A stretch of 64,000 bases of DNA from Pseudomonas sp. WJP1 (GTDB lineage: Bacteria > Pseudomonadota > Gammaproteobacteria > Pseudomonadales > Pseudomonadaceae): assembly GCF_028471945.1 (NCBI RefSeq), contig NZ_CP110128.1:608501-672500 (forward strand), given 5' to 3'. The position numbers were made by a program, and so were the translations under genes. The notes under the pieces are model-generated. The model did no database searches and had not been told where the DNA came from. It worked only from the letters and a program-made list of their open reading frames with translations. Positions 1 through 9,927 of this stretch are shown piece after piece. Within the stretch, counting starts at the first letter, position 1; the number at the start of each line of letters is the position of its first letter.

Positions 1-148
1 AACGAGGGTGGTAATTAGTTATTTTTTAGATTCTGAAATTCAATGCGATTTCAGATAAACAATAATTTTCCCGCTGTTTTTTAATCTTTTGTTTTTTTAA
101 ATCCTCCCTAAAACTGGCGAGTCAATTGACAGCATAAGGATATGCGAG
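1..148. promoter_or_regulatory. AT-rich 5' flank of the giant effector gene
   Basis: This stretch is far more AT-rich than the rest of the window and carries several T-tracts (around 22-27, 76-82 and 92-98). It holds an inverted repeat with 8-bp arms, TCTGAAAT at 32-39 and ATTTCAGA at 48-55, with an 8-nt loop. A Shine-Dalgarno AAGGA lies at 136-140, eight bases before the ATG at 149. I found no GGAACC-type hrp box and no convincing sigma-70 pair. The AT-richness suggests acquired, possibly H-NS/MvaT-silenced DNA; that is inference. Confidence 0.4.
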
Positions 149-3100
149 ATGAGCCAGGTATCGGGTGCCGCCGAAATAGAAGTGTTGTATTCATATGGAG
201 TGGGACAGGAAAACGTCTATCGTGATTATCTTCTGGGCAAGTTGCCGACGCCGATAAGAGAGGCTCCGCCCTCGCGATTGGTCTCGCTCGCCAATGCCCA
301 ACCGAACTTTCCTGATTGGTACATGAATGCGCGCTCAATAGACCGCCAGCACCTCAAGGATCTGATTGACGAGCGCTGGCGTTTGCAGGGGCCATTGGAA
401 ACGACGCTGGAAAATCTGCAGCAAGACATCAATGCCTTTGCTGAACCCTTGCTGGTCAAGGCGTTGAAGGAAGAGTTGGCGCTGGAACTGGACGTCAATG
501 CCACAGTGATTCGATTGTATATCCCGGCCAATCTATTCCCCGGTGTCGACAATAATGCAAGTCGACTTCGTCAATCTTCATTGCTTGAGGCGGCGCTGCA
601 CAACTTCGAAGAGCCAGAAACACGGGCGGGGGCGTTTCGTGATGGTTCCGGCATCTTCACCGCTGACAGCACCAATGAGTTGCAGCGGCATGCATTGACC
701 ATTGAGCAATTTGCAACCCTGAGCCGCAAGCTCGATCTGGGTGCGCAGTATCAGCAGCATATAAAGGCATTGCTGAAACCCGAGGATGCCGCTGCAGGCG
801 CAAAGGTCGCACAACAGGCGATCAATATCGAAAAAGCCGCTTTCAACGAATCGACTTTCATCGCTTATCTAAAAAATGACATCTCTTCCGGAAGTTACGC
901 AAAGCTGCTGCAGGTTCGCGATGAGAAGCAGGGAATCGTCCTGGGTAATCGTCCGTTGTTATCCCATCGCCTTTTGCTGATGGGGTTCAACCTGTCCGGA
1001 ATCGTGCTGTTCAGTGCAGTGGCGGACCCTTCAGAAGTCAAACGGCTTTATGACGGACTGGTACCACAGCACCAGCGCACGCTGATGGAATGGTCACGTC
1101 GGTTGACGTTGTTGCCGGGACAGGAATTCGATCAGTTCAAGTTGCTGAAGGCATTTTTCGCCAATGGTCCCAAGGCTCTGGTCGAAGCCATGCTGCAACG
1201 CAATGATGTTTACCAGCAGAGTCGCCTTGATGGAACGTTGCTGGTTTACGTCCCCGACGACCCTGATCACCCCGTCAAGGAGTATGACTCCCTTGCAGAC
1301 TTCATGAAGGAGCTGGTGAGCCAGTTGCGCTCGCCGAGTTACCAGCAGTTTTTCAGCCGGTTTGTCGCGCAAAAAGACAAGGGCCGGTTTTACGCCCGGG
1401 TGCGTGAGCGCTTGACCACCTTCACCTGGACGGCGCGTGGCCCGTTGGACATGGGGCCCTGGTGGCGCGAAACTGCCGTCGAGAACCCCAGTGCCGAACC
1501 AGTCACTAACATCATCCAGGGGGCTTTGTGGCCGCAATTGGGTCGTTGGCGCAGGGAAAAGGCGATTGCTGACGCGCGGCAAATCGCGGTGCTCACCGAT
1601 GATGAAGACGCCGCCACTCGCTGGAACAGGCTGAGCACTTACCTGAACATCGGCTGGAATGTGTTCAATTTCGGCGCCATGCTGGTGCCAGGGCTCGGCG
1701 GACCGCTGCTGGCCGTCATGGTCGGGCAAATGCTGTTTGAAACCATGGAAGGGGTTGAAGAGTGGAGCAAGGGTGACAAGGAAGAAGCGGCTGGTCACCT
1801 GGTCGGGGTCATGATCAATTTTGCTCAACTGGCGCTGATGATGGCAGGGCATATTCTGCCCGGCGGCGCACCCGTGGCAGTCAAGCCATCGTCGCTCATC
1901 GACGGCCTGAAGCCGGTTCAACTGCCCGATGGCAGCGTGCGGTTGTGGAACCGGAACCTGACCCACTACGGCCATGATGTCGCTCTCCCTGCAGAGGCGA
2001 AGCCCAACGAGCTTGGCTTGTTCCGGCACGCTGACAAAGACATTCTCAAGCATGAACACCAGCACTTCGAAGTGCGCAACGATCCGCGCACGGGCCAACC
2101 CGTCTTGCGGCACCCGAGCCGACCCCAGGCGTATCAACCCAAGCTTGAGCACAACGGTGCGGGGGGATGGAAGACCGAACTCGACCGCCCGATCGAGTGG
2201 GACAACGCCAGGCTGATGCGTCGAATAGGCCCGACAGCCGAAAGTTTCTCCGACGCCACTCTGCAGCAGATCCGTATCGCCAGTGGAGTGGAGGAGGGCG
2301 AATTACGCAGGCTGCATGTCGTCAACGAGCCGCCACCCGCTGTGCTGACCGACACGCTGGAGCGCTTCAAGGCCTGGGACGATGTGGGCAAATTGCCCGA
2401 GCTGATTCGGCGTGATGGGGTACCGCATGCGTTCACCGAGCAGGTATGTCGCTTGCTGTTCGAAGTGCCTGGATGGCCTGAGCTCACCAGCATCGAACTC
2501 TTTGAAGGTGCCGAGCACTGGGGGCCGTCGATAAAATTGGGTGATATCGACGCATCGTCAGCGAATACCTTGAAAATCACCCGCGCTGAGGTCCGCTCAG
2601 GGAAACTGCCTGAGTTTGCTGTGAAATTCATCGGCGAAGACGATATTCACACCATGCTCGGGCAGGGTATTTCCCGAGAGCAGCCGGTGCGGATCAACGC
2701 CTTGAGAAACAAGCTCGCCGAGCAAGCGAACACCCGGCGCGAATCCCTGTTTGCAGCGCTCAACCGCGGGAAACAGCAGGCCGGTTCCCCGCCGGTGGTG
2801 GCGCTGCAGGATGCTTTCAGCGAACTCTCCACGGCAGCGGCCGAAGAGTTGCTGGCCGATGTCGCCCCTGAGGATTTGCTCAAGATCACCGACTCGACGC
2901 ACATCCCCCTGGCGCTCAGGGAGCGTGCGAGAGTCTCGCTACTGACGTCACGAGCCGCACGCGCTTACGAGGGGCTGTTCCTTGATCTGCCCTACAACGC
3001 AGACACCGAGCGTCTGGCGTTGCACTCGTTGCAGGCATTGCCCACGTGGCCCGAAAACCTGCGAATCGAAATCCGTGTCTCTTCCTTTGACGGGCCGCTG

Positions 3101-5431
3101 AGCAACAGTGTCGGTCCGGGAGATGCCGCCATTCGCCGGGTTCTGGTCAGTGAAAACGGCCAATACGAGGCACGAGATTCCGATGATCTCCACCTGCATG
3201 GCCCCGACGACTTATATGCTTCTGTGTTGCATGCGTTGCCCGACGCCGAACGCGATGCGCTGGGGTATCAGATCAATCAGGGCGCCACACTCAAGCAGGT
3301 CATTCAACAGGCGCCATTGTCACGAGACAGGTTCAACGTCCTGCTGGCGGACCATCCCGTCCGCAAGCCGTCGTACGATCCGCTAACCATGCGCCTGCGC
3401 GGCGGTATGCGCGGCGTTTCTCGGGGGCTCGATCAGGTCCGTGGGCAACTGACAGCCCAGGAGCGTGTCCGTGTCGTACGCCCCGGGTGGTCGGAGGAAG
3501 AAGCCCTGAATTACCTGCGGGCCGGGGGCAGTCAGGCGAATGTTGAGCAGAGGGCTGGCGCACTCGAAGCCGAATTCAATCGGCTCAACGCAAATTTTCA
3601 ACGCTGGCTGAACTCACCGACCGAATCGTTTCGGTTCTCGTCCGCCGGCATCGCCGAATGGCAGTCGCGTAACACGGTGTACAAGGCCATCAGGGAAGCC
3701 TGGCAGCAGACCGGCCTGCGCGATGTGGATTCATATGGCGACCTGCAAGGCGCGGTACTCGATCTTCACGACCTGCCCATGGGACTGCGTCTGGAGACCA
3801 TGCCGGCATTGGAGGGTAATTTCGATCACGTCACCCGGCTCAATCTGTCCAGCACTGGATTGGCCGATGCTCACATTTCCTTCCTCGACCATTTTCCCCG
3901 CTTGCGCTCGCTCAACATCAACGGCAATTCACTCACCAGAATTCCGAATGTCGTGGGTCGCATGCGCAACCTGACCGAATTGGGCCTGCGCGAAAACCGG
4001 ATCGTGCTGGACCCACAAGGTATTGCTGACCTGGCTGACCTCACCGAGCTTCATACTCTGGACCTTGTGGGCAATCCTCTTGGAGAGGTTCCGGACATTG
4101 GCAGGATGAGAATGTTGCATACGGTCCTGCTCGCTGAGACAGGTATTCGAGCCTGGCCGCACGGACTGTTTTCGCAACCGCGGTTCCGGCATTTTTACCT
4201 GGATATCCAGCGCAATCCGATCCGGGCTATACCGGCGGTAGCCCGTGGCTCGGTGCAGGCGGAACTGCTGGCGCGAACAGTGGTGAGCCGCGAACCGGAC
4301 TTTCTCTCGGCCAGCCATTTGCAGACGCTGCGCGATTACATCGAGTCTGTCGGCCTGGACCCGGATAGACCTTATCCGCCACGTGGCGTGCGCGACAGTC
4401 TCGATTGGGAAGAGGGCTTGTCACGACCTGAGTGGGTCGCCCGCCAGAAAATCTGGAACAGCGTCGAGGATGAGACCGGATCGGTCCCGTTCTTCAACGA
4501 GATCCGTAAACTGACCGGGTCATCACATTATATTCATGACACGCTCTATCGAGTCGATCTGACTGCCAAGGTGTGGCGAATGCTTGAGGCAATGGCCAAC
4601 AATAGCGAGTTGCGCCTGAAACTGTTCACCATGGCCACCCCCGGCACCGCGTGCGTCGATGCTGGTGCGCAGCTGTTCAACGCCATGGGCATGGAGGTAC
4701 TGATCCATGAGACTTACGAGCTTGCCAATCCAGGCCTGGTGGAGGCCGAACTGGCTGCGCTGGCCCGGGGCAAGTCGCGCCTGGACGAGTTGACCCGGAT
4801 CGCCCACAAGACGGTTTCCGAGCGTCTGGAGCAGGGCGAGGATTTCAGGCGCGTAGATGCCCAAGGGCAGGTTGAAGGCACTGTCGACGAAGTGGAAGTT
4901 CATATGGCCTTCATGACGGACCTGGCTGATCGGCTGGACTTGCCGTGGCAGTTTCGCAAGATGCAATTCCGCAAGATTGCGGGTGTCGACCAGGCAATGA
5001 TTGATGCGGCCTATCGAAGAGTGCTGGACCTTGAGGAAGGAGAGTTGCTGGATGATTTGCTTGTCGACCAGCCGTTCTGGTCGTCCTATGTCGAAGATGC
5101 CAACCGCAGCGCTTTCAAAGGCTTCAGGCGCCGGATCAACGCCACCACAGAGTTCTACATGGCACTGCAGGAACGCGTGAGTGACCCTGCCTTGTCCCTT
5201 GAGGATGAGGCCCGGCTCAAGATCGAGATCAGGGCGCTCGCCGCAGAACTGGGCAAACCGGACAACACGTTTGCCCCTGGCCGCGTCATGACTGAAGCGG
5301 AGTATGCCGCCGATGTAAAGGCGATAACTGATGAAAGCAGGGCGTTGCTCAAGACGTTGACTCGTCAGGCGATCGACCGGGCAAAGCTGCAGCGGGTAGA
5401 AATCCCCTTCACCGTTCAACCGGCGAGCTGA
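149..5431 (+). CDS. Giant dermonecrotic-toxin-like / LRR / NEL-type E3 ubiquitin ligase effector
   Basis: The 1760-residue protein has no signal peptide. Its N-terminal half resembles the dermonecrotic-toxin-like region (DUF6543 type) found in large Pseudomonas toxins. A hydrophobic segment at about residues 499-570 could form a membrane hairpin. Leucine-rich repeats with the LxxLxLxxN pattern fill about 1230-1362. The C-terminal part, about 1400-1740, matches the NEL ligase fold of IpaH/SspH effectors, including the catalytic CxD motif as Cys1502-Val-Asp1504 in TPGTACVDAG. NEL enzymes move ubiquitin from a host E2 via the cysteine, and the LRR usually selects the substrate. The start has an AAGGA site at the right distance. 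No secretion genes adjoin it, so the export route is unknown. It ends 57 bases from the convergent ureC. The NEL call is firm; the N-terminal domain name rests on recall. Confidence 0.9.
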   Translation: MSQVSGAAEIEVLYSYGVGQENVYRDYLLGKLPTPIREAPPSRLVSLANAQPNFPDWYMNARSIDRQHLKDLIDERWRLQGPLETTLENLQQDINAFAEPLLVKALKEELALELDVNATVIRLYIPANLFPGVDNNASRLRQSSLLEAALHNFEEPETRAGAFRDGSGIFTADSTNELQRHALTIEQFATLSRKLDLGAQYQQHIKALLKPEDAAAGAKVAQQAINIEKAAFNESTFIAYLKNDISSGSYAKLLQVRDEKQGIVLGNRPLLSHRLLLMGFNLSGIVLFSAVADPSEVKRLYDGLVPQHQRTLMEWSRRLTLLPGQEFDQFKLLKAFFANGPKALVEAMLQRNDVYQQSRLDGTLLVYVPDDPDHPVKEYDSLADFMKELVSQLRSPSYQQFFSRFVAQKDKGRFYARVRERLTTFTWTARGPLDMGPWWRETAVENPSAEPVTNIIQGALWPQLGRWRREKAIADARQIAVLTDDEDAATRWNRLSTYLNIGWNVFNFGAMLVPGLGGPLLAVMVGQMLFETMEGVEEWSKGDKEEAAGHLVGVMINFAQLALMMAGHILPGGAPVAVKPSSLIDGLKPVQLPDGSVRLWNRNLTHYGHDVALPAEAKPNELGLFRHADKDILKHEHQHFEVRNDPRTGQPVLRHPSRPQAYQPKLEHNGAGGWKTELDRPIEWDNARLMRRIGPTAESFSDATLQQIRIASGVEEGELRRLHVVNEPPPAVLTDTLERFKAWDDVGKLPELIRRDGVPHAFTEQVCRLLFEVPGWPELTSIELFEGAEHWGPSIKLGDIDASSANTLKITRAEVRSGKLPEFAVKFIGEDDIHTMLGQGISREQPVRINALRNKLAEQANTRRESLFAALNRGKQQAGSPPVVALQDAFSELSTAAAEELLADVAPEDLLKITDSTHIPLALRERARVSLLTSRAARAYEGLFLDLPYNADTERLALHSLQALPTWPENLRIEIRVSSFDGPLSNSVGPGDAAIRRVLVSENGQYEARDSDDLHLHGPDDLYASVLHALPDAERDALGYQINQGATLKQVIQQAPLSRDRFNVLLADHPVRKPSYDPLTMRLRGGMRGVSRGLDQVRGQLTAQERVRVVRPGWSEEEALNYLRAGGSQANVEQRAGALEAEFNRLNANFQRWLNSPTESFRFSSAGIAEWQSRNTVYKAIREAWQQTGLRDVDSYGDLQGAVLDLHDLPMGLRLETMPALEGNFDHVTRLNLSSTGLADAHISFLDHFPRLRSLNINGNSLTRIPNVVGRMRNLTELGLRENRIVLDPQGIADLADLTELHTLDLVGNPLGEVPDIGRMRMLHTVLLAETGIRAWPHGLFSQPRFRHFYLDIQRNPIRAIPAVARGSVQAELLARTVVSREPDFLSASHLQTLRDYIESVGLDPDRPYPPRGVRDSLDWEEGLSRPEWVARQKIWNSVEDETGSVPFFNEIRKLTGSSHYIHDTLYRVDLTAKVWRMLEAMANNSELRLKLFTMATPGTACVDAGAQLFNAMGMEVLIHETYELANPGLVEAELAALARGKSRLDELTRIAHKTVSERLEQGEDFRRVDAQGQVEGTVDEVEVHMAFMTDLADRLDLPWQFRKMQFRKIAGVDQAMIDAAYRRVLDLEEGELLDDLLVDQPFWSSYVEDANRSAFKGFRRRINATTEFYMALQERVSDPALSLEDEARLKIEIRALAAELGKPDNTFAPGRVMTEAEYAADVKAITDESRALLKTLTRQAIDRAKLQRVEIPFTVQPAS

Positions 5432-5444
5432 TCGCTTCTGATAT

Positions 5445-5474
5445 CGCAGGAGCCTGGCATGCCAGGTTCCTGCG
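5445..5474. terminator. Hairpin terminator between the effector gene and ureC
   Basis: A nearly perfect hairpin with arms CGCAGGAGCCTGG and CCAGGTTCCTGCG (one G-T pair) lies in the 57-base gap between two convergent genes. There is only a short T-rich tail, so it may act weakly in both directions. Confidence 0.55.
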
Positions 5475-5488
5475 TGTTGATCCCATTG

Positions 5489-7189
5489 TCAGAACAGGAA
5501 GTACCGTTGCGCCATCGGCAGCACATCTGCCGGCTCACACCACAGCAGCACGCCGTCGGCCTTGACCTGATAGGTCTGCGGGTCGACATCAATGCTCGGC
5601 AGGTAGTCGTTGTGAATCAGGTCGGTTTTCTGCACATCACGGCAACCTTTGACCACCGCGATTTTCTTTTTCAAACCCAGGGTTTCGGGCAAGCCGGCCT
5701 CCTGCGCAGCCTGGCTGATGAATGTCAGGCTGGTGGCGTGCAGCGAACCACCGTAGCTGGCGAACATCGGGCGGTAATGCACCGGTTGCGGTGTCGGAAT
5801 CGACGCGTTGGCATCGCCCATCAAACTGGCCGCGATGGCGCCACCCTTGAGGATCAGCGTCGGTTTGACCCCGAAGAACGCCGGTCGCCACAGCACCAGA
5901 TCCGCCCATTTGCCCACTTCGATCGAACCTACTTCATGGCTGATACCGTGGGTGATCGCCGGGTTGATGGTGTACTTGGCGATGTAGCGTTTGGCGCGGA
6001 AGTTGTCGTTACCTTCACCGTCCCGGGGCAGCGGGCCGCGCTGTTTTTTCATCTTGTCGGCGGTTTGCCAGGTGCGGGTGATCACTTCCCCGACGCGGCC
6101 CATGGCCTGGCTGTCGGAGCTGATCATCGAGAACGCGCCGAGATCGTGAAGGATGTCTTCGGCCGCGATGGTTTCGCGACGAATGCGGCTTTCGGCGAAG
6201 GCCACGTCTTCGGCAATGCTCGGGTCCAGGTGGTGGCAGACCATCAGCATGTCGAGGTGTTCGTCGATGGTGTTGCGGGTAAAGGGGCGGGTCGGGTTGG
6301 TCGAACTCGGCAGCACGTTGGTAAAACCGCAGGCCTTGATGATGTCCGGGGCATGACCGCCACCCGCGCCTTCGGTGTGGTAGGTGTGGATGGTGCGGCC
6401 CTTGAACGCGGCGAGGGTGGTTTCGACGAAGCCCGATTCGTTGAGGGTGTCGGTGTGGATCGCGACCTGCACATCGTACTGGTCGGCGACGCTCAGGCAA
6501 TTGTCGATGCTGGCCGGGGTGGTGCCCCAGTCTTCGTGGAGCTTGAGGCCAATGGCGCCGGCCTTGACCTGTTCGATCAGCGGTTCGGGCAGACTGGCGT
6601 TGCCCTTGCCGGTCAGGCCGATGTTCATCGGGAAGGCGTCGGCGGCCTGGAGCATGCGCGCCAGGTGCCACGGCCCGGAGGTGCAGGTGGTGGCATTGGT
6701 GCCGGTGGCCGGCCCGGTGCCGCCTCCGATCATGGTGGTGACGCCGCTCATCAGCGCTTCTTCGATCTGCTGCGGGCAGATGAAGTGGATGTGGGTGTCG
6801 ATGCCTCCGGCGGTCAGGATCATGCCTTCACCGGCGATCACTTCGGTGCTGGCGCCGATGGCGATGTTCACGTTGGGCTGAACATCCGGGTTGCCGGCCT
6901 TGCCAATGGCGGCGATGCGACCGTCCTTGAGGCCGACGTCGGCCTTGACGATGCCCCAGTGGTCGATGATCAGTGCGTTGGTGATCAGGGTGTCGACCAC
7001 GTCGGCGGCCAAAAGCTGGCTCTGACCCTGGCCGTCGCGGATGACTTTGCCGCCGCCGAACTTCACTTCTTCACCGTAGGTGGTGAAGTCTTTTTCCACT
7101 TCGATCCACAGCTCGGTGTCGGCCAGGCGGACCTTGTCACCGACGGTGGGGCCGTACATGTCGGCGTAGGCTTGACGGGAAATCTTCAT
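5489..7189 (-). CDS. ureC: Urease alpha (catalytic) subunit UreC
   Basis: This 566-residue protein hydrolyses urea to ammonia and carbamate at a di-nickel site in the cytoplasm. The nickel-binding HIHF motif is present, as is the carbamylated lysine in GLKLHEDWG (Lys216, His218), and the mobile-flap region around MVCHHLD. The length is that of the family. The open frame extends upstream to 7318, but the ATG at 7189 gives the standard start MKISRQAY and has an AAGGAA site seven bases away; the upstream extension reads through an inverted repeat. It is the last gene of the urt-ure run. Maturation needs UreEFG, which are not in this window. Confidence 0.97.
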   Translation of the reverse strand: MKISRQAYADMYGPTVGDKVRLADTELWIEVEKDFTTYGEEVKFGGGKVIRDGQGQSQLLAADVVDTLITNALIIDHWGIVKADVGLKDGRIAAIGKAGNPDVQPNVNIAIGASTEVIAGEGMILTAGGIDTHIHFICPQQIEEALMSGVTTMIGGGTGPATGTNATTCTSGPWHLARMLQAADAFPMNIGLTGKGNASLPEPLIEQVKAGAIGLKLHEDWGTTPASIDNCLSVADQYDVQVAIHTDTLNESGFVETTLAAFKGRTIHTYHTEGAGGGHAPDIIKACGFTNVLPSSTNPTRPFTRNTIDEHLDMLMVCHHLDPSIAEDVAFAESRIRRETIAAEDILHDLGAFSMISSDSQAMGRVGEVITRTWQTADKMKKQRGPLPRDGEGNDNFRAKRYIAKYTINPAITHGISHEVGSIEVGKWADLVLWRPAFFGVKPTLILKGGAIAASLMGDANASIPTPQPVHYRPMFASYGGSLHATSLTFISQAAQEAGLPETLGLKKKIAVVKGCRDVQKTDLIHNDYLPSIDVDPQTYQVKADGVLLWCEPADVLPMAQRYFLF

Positions 7190-7204
7190 TGCAATTCCTT
7201 CTTT

Positions 7205-7312
7205 GATCGTTCCCACGCTCTGCGTGGGAATGCCGCCATGGACGCTCTGCGTCCGCTTTTTGTGACGCGCAGCGTCACGGGATGCATTCCCACGCAGAGC
7301 GTGGGAACGATC
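7205..7312. repeat. 29-bp inverted repeat pair between ureB and ureC
   Basis: Two perfect inverted arms of 29 bases (7205-7233 and 7284-7312) share the core TTCCCACGCTCTGCGTGGGAA, itself a near palindrome. Between them a second small inverted pair, GACGCTCTGCGTC and GACGCGCAGCGTC, sits at about 7240-7275. This is a known type of Pseudomonas REP-like intergenic element. It lies inside the operon, 125 bases before the ureC start. Confidence 0.9.
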
Positions 7313-7314
7313 GG

Positions 7315-7622
7315 TCAATCAAGGCCACCCATGATCCTGCCGGCAAACCCGAATACCCGGCGATGCCCGGCCAGGTCGACAAGCTCGACCTCGCGACTCT
7401 GCCCCGGTTCGAAACGCACGGCGGTGCCGGCGGGGATGTTCAGGCGCATGCCGCGGCTGGCGGCGCGGTCGAAGCTCAGGGCGTCGTTGGTTTCGAAAAA
7501 GTGGTAATGCGAGCCGACCTGGATCGGCCGGTCGCCGCTGTTGGCCACTTTCAAGCTGACAGTGCGACGATCAACGTTGAGTTCGATGTCGCCGGGCTGG
7601 ATCTGGTATTCACCGGGAATCA

Positions 7623-7623
<1 letters not shown>
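7315..7623 (-). CDS. ureB: Urease beta subunit UreB
   Basis: This structural subunit of 102 residues packs around UreC in the (UreABC) trimer. The start MIPGEYQI and the conserved segments VGSHYHFFE and [13 protein letters not shown] are diagnostic. A TTG at 7626 could extend it by one codon, but the AAGGAG at 7631-7636 is spaced better for the ATG at 7623. Its ATG overlaps the stop of the upstream acetyltransferase gene by one base, which implies translational coupling. Confidence 0.97.
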
Positions 7624-8162
<539 letters not shown>

Positions 8163-8696
8163 TCACTCCTTGCTGGCGGTCGGTGGTTGCGCGCCAGGAT
8201 TGAGGGTCAGTTGCATGAAGGTCAGGTCCAGCCAGCGACCGAACTTGGTGCCCACCTGAGGCATCTGCCCGGTGATCACGAAGCCGATGCGCTCATGCAG
8301 GCGAATCGAGGCGGCATTGCCACTTTCGATGGCCGCGACCATCACGTGTTTGCCGCAGTCCCTGGCGCGCTCGACCAGGGCATCCATCAGTTTCGGGCCA
8401 AGGCCATTGCCACGCTGGTCGCTGCGCACGTAGACCGAGTGCTCGACGGTGTGGCGGAAACCATCGAACGGTCGCCAGTCACCGAACGAAGCGTAGCCCA
8501 GTACGCTGTTCTCGCCGTCGACGATCACCAGGATCGGATAACCCTGGGATTGCCGGGCGCTGAACCAGGCCTGGCGGTTGCCGAGGTCGACCGCCTGTTC
8601 GTTCCAGATCGCCGTGGTGTTGAGCACGGCGTCGTTGTAGATGTCACGGATTGCCGGCAGGTCGGCGTGTACCGCATCGCGAATGGTGTAAGTCAT
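8163..8696 (-). CDS. GNAT acetyltransferase, phosphinothricin/methionine-sulfoximine type
   Basis: The 177-residue protein starts MTYTIRDAVHADLPAIRDIYN and has the pattern of the Pat/Bar/YncA group: AIWNEQAVDL, GYASFGDWRPFDGFRHTVEHSVYV in outline, and the acetyl-CoA loop DQRGNGLG. Members acetylate phosphinothricin or methionine sulfoximine, both glutamine-synthetase inhibitors. PAO1 has a comparable gene (PA4866) at this place in its urease cluster, from memory. A link to nitrogen metabolism is therefore plausible. The stop lies six bases before the next acetyltransferase start. Confidence 0.9.
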   Translation of the reverse strand: MTYTIRDAVHADLPAIRDIYNDAVLNTTAIWNEQAVDLGNRQAWFSARQSQGYPILVIVDGENSVLGYASFGDWRPFDGFRHTVEHSVYVRSDQRGNGLGPKLMDALVERARDCGKHVMVAAIESGNAASIRLHERIGFVITGQMPQVGTKFGRWLDLTFMQLTLNPGAQPPTASKE

Positions 8697-8705
8697 GGTG
8701 CAGCC

Positions 8706-9008
8706 TCAGGCGATCGGTTGGTGGACGGTGACCAGTTTGGTGCCGTCGGGAAAGGTCGCTTCGACCTGGATCTCCGGGATCATTTCCGGGATGCCTTCCA
8801 TCACTTGTTCGCGGCTGAGCAGGGTGGTGCCGTAGTGCATCAGCTCGGCCACGGTCTGGCCGTCGCGGGCGCCTTCGAGCAGCGCGGCGGAAATGTAGGC
8901 CATGGCTTCCGGGTAGTTGAGTTTCACACCACGGGCCAAACGCCGCTCGGCGACGAGGCCGGCGGTGAAGATCAGCAGCTTGTCTTTTTCACGTGGGGTC
9001 AGGTCCAT
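8706..9008 (-). CDS. ureA: Urease gamma subunit UreA
   Basis: This 100-residue structural subunit has the standard start [14 protein letters not shown] and the conserved [13 protein letters not shown] and [18 protein letters not shown] segments. The frame is open upstream to 9131, but that extension overlaps ureD and has no family support, so the ATG at 9008 is chosen although its ribosome site is weak. It follows ureD by 49 bases. Confidence 0.96.
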   Translation of the reverse strand: MDLTPREKDKLLIFTAGLVAERRLARGVKLNYPEAMAYISAALLEGARDGQTVAELMHYGTTLLSREQVMEGIPEMIPEIQVEATFPDGTKLVTVHQPIA

Positions 9009-9057
9009 CGTAGGAATCCAGTTTCGGCAGTTAAAAAGGTTTTTGCAGGAGCGCTGT

Positions 9058-9897
9058 TCAGGTGCTCCATATTCTCGGTGGGACGGCTTCGCGGCCAAGC
9101 AATGCAGGCCTGAGCAATCGCCATAATTCAATCAACCAGCCGCGCGCCAGCAGCGCCTCGCTGGCCAGGCAGCGGGCCACGAGCAGCCCCGGCAACTGAG
9201 TCAAATCCCCGCGCACGTCATGGGGCAGCGAACGGCACTGCTCCAGCAATGGGCTATCAATCTCGCCAGTGACCAGCAACGTGGCGAACACCGGTTGCCC
9301 GTCCAGCCCAATGGGCGAATCGAGCAAACCGTCTTTACCGACGATGCGCTGGCGCTCATGCCAGAGCAACTGTCCATCACGACGAATATCCAGTTGCGCC
9401 TGGAAATGCCCGTGGTCGAAACGCTCGCCACTGGCCGGACGACCCAGCGCCACCACGTCCCAGTAGAACAGTCGTGCATCGCCTTGCAGATCGATGGACG
9501 TGCTGAGCTCGGCGCGGGCATCGCTGAAGATGATCGTCTCCTGCGGCAGCCACTCCAGTGTCGCGCCGTGGGCCACGTTCAGCTCGAGTTTCTGATAAGC
9601 CGGCGCGGCCGCGCGATACCACTTGGCGGCGCCGGGGCTGGTGATTTGCGCCCACGCCTCGTGGCCGACGCTGGCGCTGATGTCCAGCCGGTCACCGCCG
9701 GCAATCCCGCCTGGCGGATGCACGATGATGTGCTGGCACACCTCGGGCCCTTCTGCATACAGGTGCTTCTGCACCCGCAGCGGGCCTTTGTGTCGTCGCT
9801 GGACCGGGCGCGTGCTGTCGCCGAATCGGGCGTAGCCCAGTTCCAGTTCGGCATGCCAGCTCGGGGTAAACAGGGCAGTGGGAAGAGGTAAATTCAT
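9058..9897 (-). CDS. ureD: Urease accessory protein UreD
   Basis: The 279-residue protein is the UreD/UreH scaffold that binds apo-urease and, with UreF and UreG, passes nickel to the active site. Conserved segments seen are [42 protein letters not shown] and [12 protein letters not shown]. It lies 30 bases after urtE, so it is probably read from the urt promoter. UreE, UreF and UreG must be encoded elsewhere, as in PAO1 where they lie some genes away. Confidence 0.95.
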   Translation of the reverse strand: MNLPLPTALFTPSWHAELELGYARFGDSTRPVQRRHKGPLRVQKHLYAEGPEVCQHIIVHPPGGIAGGDRLDISASVGHEAWAQITSPGAAKWYRAAAPAYQKLELNVAHGATLEWLPQETIIFSDARAELSTSIDLQGDARLFYWDVVALGRPASGERFDHGHFQAQLDIRRDGQLLWHERQRIVGKDGLLDSPIGLDGQPVFATLLVTGEIDSPLLEQCRSLPHDVRGDLTQLPGLLVARCLASEALLARGWLIELWRLLRPALLGREAVPPRIWST

Positions 9898-9927
9898 ATT
9901 TTCTGATTATCGCCGGGACGCCACAGA

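Noticed and set aside
1..148. HrpL-dependent promoter for the NEL effector
   Set aside because: No GGAACC or CCAC pair with 15-16 base spacing is present.
5459..7507. 682-codon open frame on the plus strand opposite ureC
   Set aside because: It mirrors ureC and ureB, has no domain-like sequence and arises from G/C third-position bias. The same holds for the long frames at 18050-19954 (opposite oprC) and 31449-33845 (opposite retS).
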